This document shows positions 10,901 through 25,900 of a stretch of DNA of 64,000 nucleotides, piece after piece (within the stretch, counting starts at the first letter, position 1; each line of letters opens with the position of its first letter). The stretch is taken from the NCBI GenBank assembly GCA_025267735.1, contig CM046301.1, positions 58,423,872-58,487,871 on the forward strand, in the 5' to 3' direction. Made by a program: the position numbers and the translations under genes. The notes below the pieces were generated by a model. The model saw nothing but the letters and a program-made list of their open reading frames with translations, was not told the origin of the DNA and made no database searches. This DNA is from Mactra quadrangularis. Lineage: Eukaryota > Mollusca > Bivalvia > Venerida > Mactridae.

Positions 10901-13900
10901 GACAGTAGAGATCCTGTACTACAATGCTCTACAGGATATCTGTTTACGGAGATTGACATGCAAATATACATGGTTTTAGTGGATTACACATATAAACTGA
11001 ATTTTACTTGACTACTGTGTTAAATACAAGCGTACCAGGAAGTAGACTTGCTATTGACTGTTTAAACTAATAAATTTACCTGTTTCACTGTATAAATCCA
11101 ATCTTAATTTATGTTATACTAAATTATCATTATAATGACTATTGTAGGAGGTGCTTGGATACAGAATTGATTATACTGTGACTGTATATATTGTAGCCGT
11201 GTTAGAGTACATAGCTGCTGACATTTTGAAGGTGAGTTAATTTAGTACAGTTGTTTTAAAATAGGTAAATAAATCATACACCCCTGAGTGGAATTATTAT
11301 TGCATGTATTGAATTAACCATTTAGTTTTTAGCTCCACTTTATGAAGTAAATGGAGAGCTCTCCTACTTGTCCTAGCGTCGGCATCCGCTTATAATAACT
11401 TTTTTATTTCTAAAGGTATCAACTTCAAACTTTAAATATATGTTCTTTATCATCAACCACATCTCATGTGACAAGGTTCATAACTCCAAATACATTTTTT
11501 TTGGAATTATCTGCCCTTAGTTTTCTTAAAAAAATGGTTGTTTTTACTGCAACTGTTTTATTTCTTTGGTATTGACTTAAAACTTTAGGTATATGTTCTT
11601 TATTAACCACCACATCTCATGTGACAAGGTTCATAACTCCAATTACATTTGTTTTCAGAATTATCCCCCCTTTAACTTAGAAATTTCTTTAAAAAATATT
11701 TGTTTTTACTGCAACTGTTTTATTTCTTTAGATATTGACTTCAAACTTTAAGTATACAAAAATGTATGTTCCTTATCATCAACCACATCTCCTGTGACAA
11801 ATACTTGCTTAGTCGAGCGTGCTGTCTCCTTTGACAGCTCTTGTTATACACCCTGCCTCTTCTTTCTGACAACTTGTCCTATTTAGGGTTTTAGAATAAT
11901 CATTATATAATGATAATATTTATGGAGATTTTACTTAATTTCTGATGATTTAATTTTATTTTTCTATACTCTTAATACATATAAACAGCTGTTTGTCTTA
12001 GAGCTCATATGCCCTTACGTGCTTTTACATTACTAGAAACAATTTCATACTGGGTTCCAAATAATCAATGGGTCTGCAGATTTCACAAATTTTTCAGTGA
12101 AGTTTTGTCTTCCTATATTATTAGGAAATAGATTGTTCATCTGATAAGATGTAGTCCGTTTCTCTTTGAGCTAACTTGAAAATTTCTTGTTGAATCTTAA
12201 ACCTTAGTTTAAAGTTAGTAATGACTGTTTTTGGTTTAACAGCTCACCAACTCACAGATGTCTTATTTTGCTGAACATTTTAACAAAATTACACTTTTCA
12301 TAAATGTTAGTAAAAGAAATGATATTTTATAGTCTAAGTTTCATGCTAGAATTAATGCATGTTCAGGGGCTTAACTACTATTATCCCTGGTCTTTGGGCT
12401 ACTGGTATCTATCTATCAATCTCCCTGGGGAGTCTTTTCCTTCCCTAAGTGCAGCTGACAAATTGGGGCAACAGAATTATACCACCCTGGCAGGTACTCA
12501 TTTACACCTGGGTGGAGTGAAGCAATCATAGGTAAATTACTTGTTCAAGGCAATTAGCAGTGCCCCTAATGGGGTTTGAACCTGGGACCTCTTAATCTAT
12601 AAGCACAGGTCCTAGCAATTGACCACTGCTTCTACGTAAATTTTAGTAATTATTTTCACCTTTTGTTGACAACATTTTTTTCTTTTCTCATTTCAGTTGA
12701 CTGGGAACTATGTAAAAAATATTAAGCATAATGAAATTACAATGCAAGATATTAAAGTTGCAATATGTGCAGATCAGGTAAGCTTTAAACTTATTAGCCA
12801 ATTTGTTCTTATTTATTTATTTTATACTGGGTTTAACACCCTGCTAACACATTTTGGTTATTTTATGGCATCCAGCGCACCTAACCCAGCTTTTCTGGAC
12901 CCTTGTCTATAACCAGTACTCACCAACCCTTTCACAAGGCCGGAAACTTCTCCATATACCTTATTAATGGAGGAAAAATGACATAATTGTCAAATTTTCA
13001 TGGAAGAGAATAACCTCCCCAGGTGGCATTCGAACCCGTACCTCCTTCGAGACACTAGATTTGAAAGCCTGGTGCGCTACCAACTGTGCAACTGACCTGG
13101 GTTGTCAGTTCTCATTTGAGAGCAATTTTCTGTCTTTTCAATATGCTTTAAGTCTTGTACTTAAAACACTTACATTTATCTTTTCTCAACTATTTTAAGA
13201 ATTAAGTTCTGAAGTTATATGAGTTATGAGTACAGTAACATTTAGGATTGATAACTGGATTTCAAATAATATTTTTGTTCACTGGGCCTACCCCCCTCTC
13301 TATCTATTTCTCTCACTCTCTTGCAAACATTGTCTCAAGATCTCTGCTGCAAAGAATCCTAATTTGGCCATGCTCTATTCTTACTTTTAACCATGGAAGA
13401 AAATTATCAAGACAGATCCTGAACTTCAGGATTTTTGGGATCTGATGAGGGTTTTTTCTCATGAGGAAAATCCCCATACTTTAGGTGCTGAATTAGCAAC
13501 ATAGGGGATTACCTATCTTTGGCACACAAAACCGTGACATCTTTGGCAACGTAATCTCTAAATCCAATATGAATTATATTGGATCTTTTTCAAAATTTGA
13601 CCTGCTATTTAGATCTCAAAAACCATCTTTAAGGGGTGACAGGTCACACCCCGGGGTCTGCACATAATGCATTCTTATGAAGCGGACGGACCCTTACAAA
13701 AAACTCAAATCATTCATTCTGATGAGGGTTTTTCTTCTTATGTAAAAGCTGTTGAAATCATGAAATTTAGGAAATTCCAGATTTTGACAATTTTGAACCA
13801 TGACTCATGCGTAAAGAATGAAGATGTGTATAAAGATGATTGTTTCTATCGACAGGTTCTTATGGACATGTTCTCACAGGAAGAAGCTGAAGTATCTCTA

Positions 13901-16900
13901 CCCGTAGTTGATGAACCGACACGTAGAGAATCTCTTAAGTATGAAGATATTGTGAAAGATTTTATCTTAGAAGAGAATCAGTTCCTTCATGATCTAAATA
14001 TGATAATTAAAGTATTTAGACAACCTTTTGCAACTTCATTTCCTGGAAGCAAGGTAAGATTATGTTTAAATGGTTAAATGTATGTAGATTTCCAACTATA
14101 TATGATTACAATCCCATATACGTTAGACTTCTCAGTGCTCTGTTTTATTTACTGGTACAGTAGTTCTGAAGGCCCTGGTCGTGGCGTAGTGGTTAACATG
14201 TCTGACTTCGTGATCACAGGTTCGAGCCCCATCGCAGTAGGTCATACCCTGTACATGAGTTGTCAGCCTCGTGGTAGGGTAAGTTAGTACTGGTGAAAAG
14301 TGTCCAGGAAACCTATAGTAGGAAGAGCTGGACGTCATATATATGATATAAATATGTGTTGAATACTACATTAAACGTAATTTAAAAGAAAGGTAGTTCT
14401 TAAGGTTGTTCTTTTATGGGTCAGGTTAGATTGATTTTTCATCGACAAGGTGTCAAGTCATTCATTACTATCAATCGAGAATGCCAGCTCCTAGCTTCAC
14501 AAGTAAACACAAAAAGATTGATTTGAAAATTTCTGTCTGGTGTGAAAAGAACTTATATCATTAATTGCGCCAGGTGGGAGTAGTATTTTTTTTTATAACT
14601 GTCAGTGGTGCATACATTAACCCTACTGATTTAAATATTTGATATTAGTTTAAAAATCCCTGTACATTAGGGCTGTCACGATACGCCAGAAGCGTACCGC
14701 GATATATTGCAATACGCTATCATCGTATCGCGATACCTTCCACGATAAATTGTGAGCCTTTAGATTTGTTGTTCCTCCACTGTATTTAACAGAAAAATTG
14801 TGAATCTTATTTGCAATTACTGATAGAATCTAGCTTCTTTAAGTATTTACGATCATTTAAGACCGAGACGCTTCCAAATCGGTTAAATTCTTGCAACTTC
14901 AGATTAGATGGAATGAACAAAGGATAAACTGACGTTTCGCTACTGTTATTTTGCATAGGTAAACATTTTTTCAATGAAATAAAAATATCGCCAAATACCG
15001 GTACGTATTGCTGCAGCTGCGTATTGCAATATACCAGTATACCGGTTTATCGTGACAGCTCTACTGTACATAAATACTTACTACAGTACTTCTGTACTCA
15101 CTATCAGTAAAAATAGATATCCATATTTATGTACTATGATTATCAAACAAATAAAAACAAATATTGAGTATTGACCACTTTGTGGCCATTTTCACAAAAA
15201 ATCTTACGAAAAAGAATGTCGTGAGTTATTTTGATGAATTTTCAGTTGAAAGTCCAAAAGTTGATTAAACTATTTATGATATTATGTTTAGAAGGTATGT
15301 TCAATATTCCATATAATTCAAAAATAATTAGACTTGATAGTCTAAAGAATGACTGTATTATTAATACTTCATGTGTTTAACTTGTGATGATTTTTATCGT
15401 AAGAATTTTTGTGAAAAGCTCTTATGTTCTTGATGAAGTGATGTAAAGGTTAAGAAATAATTAACATGTTATAATTCATTTATATTTGCAGGATCTTGAG
15501 AATATATTTAGCAATATATTAGATATCTATCAGTTTACTGCTAAGATATTAAGTTCTGTAGAAGAACAAGTGGAAGTTGCTGCTGAAAACGAGACACCTA
15601 CTGTTGGTATATGCTTTCAGGACATAGCTGAGGTAAGTCTAGTGGAGGCTGACCTTTTTTCCTTATATAACTGGGGCCGTTTACAGGTGCCTTCCCCTCT
15701 TAAATGTTCTTTAAAATCTTTCTAAAAAATTGGAGTTTAGCTTGGATTTTTTTGTTCTATCTTTGGAATTGGATAAAATTTTCCCAAATGTTCTATATAA
15801 AAAGGCCCCAGGCCCTTACTCCAACTACTGAAAAAAGCCCTGAGAGTATATGTCACTTGTATCCCATTGCCTTCAAGCGTGGCTGAGCGGTTGCAACGTT
15901 GGAATGGTAATCATTGGATAGTCAGCTCCGCGTTGGTACGAATCCCATCCAAAACCTAGCCCGTTTCCTTGAGCAAGAAACTTTATCATACTAGCTCAGT
16001 ACTGGGTGACCAGAAAGTGGAATCGAAAGTGATAAATCTAAGAAGTAAGAACTTGTTTCACAATTGAGCTAAAGTAAATCAGTATTAACTATTGTATTGA
16101 AATGTTTTATGCAATGGTAATCTTGTGATTTCTCTAGTATAGACTGGTTTCTAAATTACCATTAAAATGTTGTATTTCTATATTACAGGGTGAAGAGTTT
16201 ACTGTTTATATGAGATATGTTGATGACATGATGGCACCTCATGGTAAAGATAGATTAAATACATTGATACAGAGAGATGATTTCAAAATAACTCTACAGG
16301 TAAACTTTAACTAAATCTCTTACATATTTATGATAAATCTAATGCAAGATTAGAGCTCGATTTTCCATCATTATAAGTACTCATGAATTTACTTTCAAAA
16401 GTTTGAAAAATGATAATTTGATTTTTTTCATGATTTTGAAAAATCTTATTGGCTATTTTAGTCTAGGGCGGCTTGACTGTGAGAACAGGGATTGTATGTT
16501 TGGTTCCAGGTCTTGTAAACCTTCTTGGACAGTAGTAATTAAATATTTACCGTCGCCTTTCATGTACTAGGGAAGGTTTGTTTCGATACTGGTTAAAAAT
16601 AAAGAGGTGAGATGTGAGCTTCTCCAGAGATAGTAAGGAAATCCATTGACTTTTATGCTGCAACTCAACAATTGTTGAAAGCCAGCATAAGATAACATAT
16701 TTTAGGCCACAACAAGTTGATGATGTGTTCTACGGATTTTTCTGAAAAAATGGGGTGAGCAAGCGAAGAAATTTTTAATTTTTTTTTTAATTCAGTTGCT
16801 TTATATAACAATTTGACCAAATTTTTATGAGCGGGCGAGGAAATAAAAAATATTTGTTGTAAAAAACATCAAAATTAAGGTGCGAGTGAATCCTTAGAAC

Positions 16901-19900
16901 ACATGATCAACTTGTTGTGGCCTTACTTGCTCAGTCATATTTTAATTGTTTATTTATTTTTATATTTTCAGTCTTATGGTAGTGGTTTTAAAGATGCTAT
17001 AAAATATGTATTACCCAAGTTATTACTCGGTCCTATATATCACTGTCTTCATTATTTTGAAGTTATAAAGGTTAGCAGTTTTATATATTGGAGCACTTGA
17101 TTTTTTGTTCATTAACATAATCAGTTTGTATTTTCTATGTACAGTTTTGTATTAGGCCTAAACAAATCCCGTGTTTTTGGCAACCTGACTCTTCCATGCA
17201 AATCTTGCTGACCCTTGAGGTTTTGTAAAATTGCAGATTTTTTCACACATAAAAAGTGAGCATTTTGCCCAAGTTCAGAATTGAATTTTACCTTCCGAAA
17301 TACTGACTTGAAGACTATTAGTAAAAAATCACAATTGGCTCTGTCAAAAAAACAACAAACAAAAACAAACCTGGAGCTTACTTTACCTAACTTTTTCAGA
17401 CAGTTGCCATAAACTCAGCATTTTTTGGCCTTAGTTTGATTTGAAAACATGGCATTAACCTAATTGATGGAGTTTTTCATTTTAAAATGTCTGCAGTGTT
17501 TGTTAACCGCGTTGGTCAAAGTTTCAGGACAGGTCCTGAAGTTAAGGATGTTCTGAACTTGTGAAAGATTATTTTTCTCATGTTTGTTTGTTTGTTGGGT
17601 TTAACGCCGTAGCAACACATTGCATAGGTCATATAACGGCGGTCAGTCAACCTACTCACTCCTCCTGGAAAGGCTAAATCTCTAGATTTAACTGTTAACC
17701 AACTACTAGCGCATACTTTTGTCAGTGACTGGCAACTGCCCTACATAATTAAAAATCATTGGTAGGAGGGAGAATGGCTATAGAAATAAATTTATGACCA
17801 AGCTCCATGAAAGTATGCCCTGCCTGGGAATCGAACCCACAACCCCTCGATCAGTAGACTTGCGTGATACCAACTGAGCTAGCCAGGTGGCTTTTTTTCT
17901 CTCATGTAAGTCATGCATATGATGATATAACAATAAAAATAGAAGAATTTACTACTTAAAGGTAGTAAACCATTGATTCTAGCCTATAGTGTATCAACCC
18001 TTATCATGCTGTATTCCTAACTAATGATAAGCTCAGCACCTTGCTGAATTAATTTAGCTAATATTGATCAGAGTGATAACCTGCAGTGCAAGTCTAGGTT
18101 GCGCTAAGCAGTGAGAAGACATTAAGATCAGGGTGACCTGTTATCTCTCTTAGCATGATAAGGATTAATCTAGAATGAAATGGTTTTTTTTTACACTCTT
18201 AGGTCATTTTAGTCAATGGAGTAATCTTCCTGCCATTTCTATTTGTTTCCAATGTTATGCTTACTTTCAATCTCCGTAAACAGATATCCTGTAGAGCTTT
18301 GTCGTACAGGATCTCTACTTTCTCCGTGGAAGGTCACGTCGAGATGAACTTTGTTTCGACCAATTAGTGCGTAGCTTTCATCTAGAAAAAACACTATTAA
18401 TCACATTTTGATTTCGTAATTTCTATTTTTAGACCAAGTTTTGCATGCTAATTTAACAGCGGTATTATTCACAGTCTGCGATTGGGCTGCTCATTTCAAA
18501 TTGCGTGACATAGACGATGTAAACAAGTTACGTACCATAACAATTTTGTCATGAATATTATGATGAGAAAAGGTCGTCTGAATGTGACCTTTGTTTGAAA
18601 AAGGCCAGATCTAAATTAGAGAATATGCGAGTGAAAAATTTTAGATCAGGTTTTAATCAGATTGGCTTACTTTGTGATTATTTTTGTTTTAGGCTTTGAT
18701 AGCTACTAGTCCCAATGAAGAAGACAGTGAATGTTTAGAGCAAGCTAATGGTCTTCTTGCCCCTCTAAAATATATGATGGAGAATAAATTCTCTGGTAAC
18801 GCTGCCAAAAAGAAACCTTGGTAAGTCTATTTTATGTCATTTAAATGTTACATCTATAGCAGATCAGTTAACATAACGCCGAACCTCACATGTCTAAATA
18901 TTCATCATCAGTTCACCAATAAACGGTTAGTGTATACTTGGACAAACATAGTTGCATGTCTTTGGACATAATTTTATACATAACCATTTGTCTAATTATC
19001 AGTTATCAGTTATAATTTTGTTGTATGGTAAACTTGTTTTTTTTAATGTGTGGTTTTCACAAGCAGCTATATTTATTACTGGCCCAAACGAAATGTTTAC
19101 TAGCAGTTACAAGTTGCTCAACCCAAAATTTAGGTAGTCAGATGCTATCAAACTACCTTTAATGTTGAGTCTAGTCAGGTCAATGCAAGGTGAACAAGTT
19201 ATATTATTGACTGTTTTCAGGGAGACATCTTTAAGGTTACAAGGTAAAACTGGTCGTCAAGCTGTTGTACAGAAAATGTCTGAACTACAAAAAAGTATTG
19301 ATGGATGGGAAGGACGAGATATCTGTCAAAGTTGTAGTGAATTCATTCTTGGTATGTTACTTTGGTCAACTTTTTGTTTCTGTTGTATTTTTTACTCAAT
19401 ATAGTTTGTAGTGAATATTTTAGAGTACAGAACGGCGCAGGAAGGCATAAAAAATGGCAAGGCGCAACACAGGGTTGAGAGTTTATTCTGCAAAAAGGGG
19501 CAGGGATAAGAAAGAATGGGCAGGATGAAGCCACTTGCTTTTCTACTTTAGAATAGTCCCTAATTTAAAGATCATTAGTGAAACTTGCTCATTTAGGTGG
19601 AATTTTCTTTCCCTTTTTTGTAGTAATCTTTTATATAGTCAATGTTATTTTACTGAGAAAATAATTTTCTAGTTACACTTTATCAATCTTCTATTTTAGT
19701 AAAATCAGAATTGTTATGGTTTTAATTTTCCTTGAATTGATTTTGAGTTTTTTATAACACTGCTATCAATGTTTAAGATACTGAGTGTTGTAGCAGGGAG
19801 TTGCTCACGATGCAGTTCTGTTTGTTTGGTCAATAATGGCTAGTTAGGGATTTAATGATGATCGATTATAATTGATCATTAATTGTTTCAGTAAAAGTGG

Positions 19901-22900
19901 GAGACAATCGTTATGAAGTTTAATAATCGATTATTGCTACTATCTAAATTCATTTTATTGACAATGAGACATACTTGTTTTAATTAATTAATATTTTCAA
20001 AGAAATAGCAGTTCATGGGGATAAAAAAACCTCTTCCTAATAAAAACATTATGGGTACATTTTACTACTAGATCTACTTTGTTATTGTAAATCATTGACA
20101 TCTCTGATATTTTTGGTCAGTAACATGGAATTTGACTATTAGACAGTATATAGCTCCATTTTTATACTACATTGATATGAAAAGTGTCCCAAAATAATTT
20201 TAATTTTTAAAAATAAACAACCACCAAACCACTGATTATAGGTTATGTATGATTTAATATTCTATTGTGCGAAACAAAGTATTTTAAACCATTGCAACTT
20301 AATGTCATATATTTTTGGAAATCCTGAATGAAAACCCTGATTATGATTTTTTTTCCGATTATGAATCCCTATGGCTAGTCTCATAGTTATTATTGATGCA
20401 CTCAGGTTCGGGAAATATTGAGAGAGATTTACCTGTGTTGCTTTACACGTATACTATTTAAGCCAGAATTTCTTTGAGTTTTGTACACTTTCTGGTTGCA
20501 GGTATTGGCATATATTTGAGGCAACTAGGACATTCACATTTCTTTTTTTGGATATTCTTAATGGATGAAAACATGTCCTAGTACAATGAATGTACAATCC
20601 TTACAGTATTTATACTTTAAGTTTTACTGTTTAAACAGTCTTATGCTATTTATTTATTTTTATTTATTGAATAAACTCTAACTATTGAATTCTATTAAGT
20701 TTTTCTGTGGTATTTTTTTAGATGGGGTGTTAATGAAGCATACAAGAGGAAAGAATACAGACAGACATGTGTTTTTGTTTGATGCTTTAATAGTGTTGTG
20801 TAAACCTAATACTAGAAGAACCTCTGTGTCTGGACCACAAGGTGACTTCAAGTTGAAGGAAAAATTCAACATAAGAAAGATTGAGGTTAGAGATAAGGAG
20901 GATTCTGAAGGTTGGTGTGTTTGCTTCTGTATTTGTGTTATTTTGACCCGGGTCTGTTGCGCAGTTGGTAGGGCACCACAATTTCCAATATTGCAGTTTT
21001 ACCCAATATTAGTTCACTTTTTGGCCTTATGTTTAAGCAATAAGGATATTTTTTCTTATTTAATGAAATAGCTTGATGGACTATAATGGTATTCGAATCA
21101 AAATGGAGCTAGCTATCCAATGATTACCTGGTATAACATTATAGGCCCGTTCCACTATGCAAGCACTTTGTATCGCTACCTGGCGATTTCCTACAGAGCG
21201 ATCTGCCACAAACTAGCAAATTGAATCGATAGCTAGCGATATGTAGCAAGTTTTTTACTTGCTCAACAAAATATTCAGAACACCTCTGCTTTTTAAAATG
21301 TCTGCCCCCATTGGGAACGTTTAATTATAGTCAGTATAACATATAACAGTTAACATCAGCTATGAATTGCTATTAGCCGATGTTATAGAAAAGGAATGGT
21401 TGAATTTGTAGTATGTCAGTGTGTAGAAGTATTATTTATGATGATATGTACTTTTATGTTTTTAGAATATAAGAATGCATTTGAGTTACAAGCTAAAGAT
21501 CATAGTAACCATGTGTTACTTGTTGCCAAAACTGCAGAAGAAAAGAGCAACTGGATGGCCGCACTTATATCTTTGCAAACTAGAAGGTAAACTTACTTCT
21601 TGTTGGTTTAAACTGGAACTCAAATTTATGGGATTTTCCCTTTGGCTCACAGTAGCATTTTACCTTTAAAATGAAAAATATATGTATGTAGAATGCTATG
21701 ACATATTTTGTGTCTCTGAATTTACAGCAAAAATGCATGAATTCTTTTAGAAATATTGAATATTCACTCTGACATTTAGTGAATATGACTGGAAGCAATA
21801 ACGACATTCTTCCGCCTACCTTTGTATCGAGCTGGGCAAATATTAGGTCAGTCACTGGTTAGGGTATTACTTGAGTTAGGATGAAAGCTTGGGTCCAGAG
21901 ATCTATTCCTGTTCAGGGACAATGTTAAGACTAACAATTGATTGTAATATAGTGCTGTCAATCTCCGTAAACAGATATCCTGTTGAGTGTTGTCGTACAG
22001 GATCTCTAAGATCTCAATGGAGGGTCACGTCCGGATGACCTTTATGTCAACTAATCAATGTGTAGCTTTAATCTAGACGAAACACTATTAATAACATTTT
22101 GATTTTTTGTAGTTTCAATTTTTAGACCAAGGTTTGCAAGCTAATTTAACAGCGGTATTATTCACAGTCTTCGATGGATGGCTCATTTCAAATTGCATGA
22201 CATAGACAATGTAAACAAGTTACTAATCATAACAATTTCGTCATGAATATAATGATGAGAAAAGGTCACCTGAACGTGACTTCGTTTAGAAACTGCCAGA
22301 TCTAAATTAGGGAGTAGGCGAGCGGAAAATTTTAGATCAGGTTTTAATCAGATTGATAGTGCTGTCAAATGATCGTTAAGTAGCGTTAAGTGCTGAAAAA
22401 TGATTGCGATGTGATGTAAAGCTCTGACAATATTATTATAATGCGATGTAAGGTATCATACAATACTTAATGTACTATGTTATATTTTTTACATTACAGT
22501 ATGTTAGAGAGACAATTAGATACTATACTAAGAGAAGAGGAAAGACTTACACCATTAAAACTTCCAGCACCTGAAGAATATAAGTAAGATCTTTATATAT
22601 ATACACTGTACAATGTTCATTTAACCCTTTACTGGCTTAATTTTAATGATGGACTTGTATTATCCTAAACATGGAGCAGTCCATAATCCATTCAAGGGAT
22701 CCACTCGTTTTTAGTCGGAATTTTCAACGAAAAAATTCGCTTATAGTTTGGCGAATCCCGGGCTGGTAGGTGGGCAGGCGGGCAGGCGGGCAGGTGTCCG
22801 GTGTCATTAACAATTGTGTAAGTTTTTTCTTTACAATGTATTTCTGCCATTTATTGTCAGATCTTTATGAAACTTCATACAATGATAACATACCATGTTA

Positions 22901-25900
22901 GAAAGTAATCACAAATCTACCTGGCTTTATTTCCCTTTGTAATATTTGTGTTAAAGATTTTAAATCGGGCTTTAATGTGGTTTCCACATTACATTTCTTG
23001 TTATGTAATAAGTTGAGTAGTAAGTGAATAAAGTCTGACCAGCCTGCACAAATAAGTTGACTGGCTGGGCTCTTAGTACTTGTTGAAAAGATTTTGTCAT
23101 TTTACCTTCTTTAGGATAATGATTATTATAAGAGCTCTCATTTAACTTATATACTTTAAATACAAGAAATTATTATCTGATATTGCTGTTAAAAAGCTGT
23201 TGAGATTAATTGATTATTTAAATAAGAAATCTCTGTAAATTGTTGGTCTAATATAAACTTAACTGGTTAATCAATACAACCCTGATTATCTACTGTTAAC
23301 TAAGAAATCAGGATGATAATATAATGTTATTATACCCCCGCTTCGAAGAAGAGGGGGGTATACTGCTTTACCCTTGTCTGTGCGTGCGTCCGTCCGTTAC
23401 AAAATTTCCGTCACAGTTTTCACAGCAACTATAACATGCAGCAGCCTAATACTTTGCATATTGCTTCATCCCATAGTCCCATGTGGTGTAAAGCGATTTC
23501 ATGCTCCTTGCTCATCTACTTCCTGTTTGTCGCATATTTTTAGATTTTGTTAAATGAAAGTTACATTATGATAGTCATATTTCTCACAGCGGGGGTATCA
23601 CTAGTGAGCATTAGCTCACAGATTTACTTGTTATTCTGAAGCAGTTTAACAGGGTACTGCACCCTGCCATTTCTCTCTCTCTGTCTTGCCTTTTTTTCTC
23701 TTTCTGCAAAAAATAGATACTAAGAAACATCAACCATCTAATGTGCCTGGCCCCTTTTTCCTGCCTCCCTGTCTATTACTTAGTTCTAGAATAGTAATTT
23801 AATAACAAGTTTTATATCGTTTTACAGATTTGCAATAGAAGATTCTGAGAACAATATTGTGTTTGAAGATCACCCAGCTGCACCTGGGGAGAGTCCACTT
23901 ATAAAGGGCGGGACCCTTTTAAAATTAGTGGAACGTCTCACATATCATATGTATGCTGATCCAAAGTTCGTACGAACACTTCTTACTACATACCGGTCTT
24001 TCTGTAGTCCTCATCAACTACTTGATCTACTCATTGAAAGGTAAGACTTATTAAGGTGATGTTCTTATACATGTATTTATAGTCTATATTTTCTCAACTG
24101 TCTAAGTTTGAATAATGTCGTGGTGATTGAATACACACTATTCCAATAGCACAAGTGTTAGACAAAGAGCCGAAGACATTAACATTTTTTCATGTTTTTA
24201 CAGTTGAGAAAAGACAAACTTTACTTTGTGTTAGAAAGTTTCGCTAATTTTCCTATTTAAATTCAGGTGGGCAGTCTATTGTCTTCTGGTTTAGAGTTCT
24301 GATAACCATATAGTAATCAACTTGGAATGGCATTGTAAGATGGGTGAAAATTTCCAACATCAATTCTGATTTTAGTGTTTTGAGAGTAAATTATTCTATG
24401 AAATATCAGAACACTACCAAAGTATCTTAATCTGTCTACATGTTGTGTATTTTAACATATAGTATGCATTTCACATCATAGTCATCATTTTTTTGTTTCG
24501 AGTATTTAAATTCAGGACAAGTGAATCAGTATCTTAATCTGTCTACATGTTGTGTATTTTAACTTATACTTTGTATTTCTCATCATTTTTTTGTTTTGAG
24601 TATTCAAATTCAGGAGAAGTGCATTTTGATTCTAGAAAAGTTGGTTTTAAAATTTTACTTGTCCATGAACAGGTGGACGAAAGCTTAAAAACTTAAAGTT
24701 TCAACATACTTTACATTCTGGATACGCATCCATGCGTAATTACCCTTTACATTCTGGATACGCATCCATGCGTATTTACCCTTTACATTCTGGATACACA
24801 TCCATGTGTAATTACCCTTTACATTCTGGATACGCATCCATGGGTAATTACCCTTTACATTCTGGATACCCATCTATGCATAATTACCCTTTACATTCTG
24901 GATACGCATTTATGTGTAATTACCCTTTACATTCTGGATACACATCCATGTGTAATTACCCTTTACATTCTGGATACGCATCCATGCGTAATTACCCTTT
25001 ACATTCTGGATACGCATCCATGGGTAATTACCCTTTACATTCTGGATACGCATCCATGGGTAATTACCCTTCACATTCTGGATACGCATTTATGTGTAAT
25101 TACCCTTTACATTCTGGATACCCATCTATGCATAATTACCCTTTACATTCTGGATACGCATCTATGCGTAATTTCAGGTCTTTTTACACTAGTTGTCTTT
25201 TTCATATCATACCATCAAAATTATTAAAGATAAGTATATAAAAATATACAGAGTCAAAAAACAAAAAATGCTTATCAGTTACAGATAAATCTTCAGATAT
25301 TGGGAGGACTTTATCTGATAAGGTCTTAGAATGAAATGGGTTAAGAAAGTTGTTATACTATATAACAGTTACTGTACATATTATTTATTTTGTGTAGGTT
25401 TACTATACCTGACATTGGTGTTGATCCAGAAATGGTAGCTGATAATAATGATAATTTACAAGTGAGGGATGATCTCAAGAGATTCCGTAATGAATATGTT
25501 AAACCTGTCCAGTTTAGGTAAGTTGAAGTTCTGACTATCTGCCGTACTATGGTACCCTTTACTGTTTATTGAGATAATAGGATAGAGAAAAATATCAATG
25601 AAAAATTTGTGTATAAATGACTAAGGCATAAACTGACTTACTGAGTCCCAGTTTATTGTTTAAGGTCTGAGTCCTGAAAGACCATCAGCTTTTTAGTGAC
25701 ACTATACTGTAAGTTTCACAAAAATTTGTTTGATAAATTTTGTTTCAACCAATGAAATAATACTTATAAAGACACTTAAACCATCATCATGCTAAAAGCG
25801 ATGACAGGTAGTGCTGATCTTACTGTCTTCTTGCTGCTTTGTGCAACCTAGACTTGTGCTGAATGAAATCATTCAGATTTATATCGATTGAATTAATTCA

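Noticed and set aside
13667..13855. N-terminal extension of SOS exon 5 in the open frame
   Set aside because: The frame is open upstream, but a clear TCGACAG acceptor precedes VLMDMF, and homology stops exactly there.
15874..15960. Leu/Ser tRNA gene
   Set aside because: The A box is perfect, but the flanking acceptor stem does not close and the sequence runs into a SINE body.
24709..25172. CRISPR-like array of regular repeats
   Set aside because: The 36-bp units are contiguous with no unique spacers, in an animal intron; it is a minisatellite.
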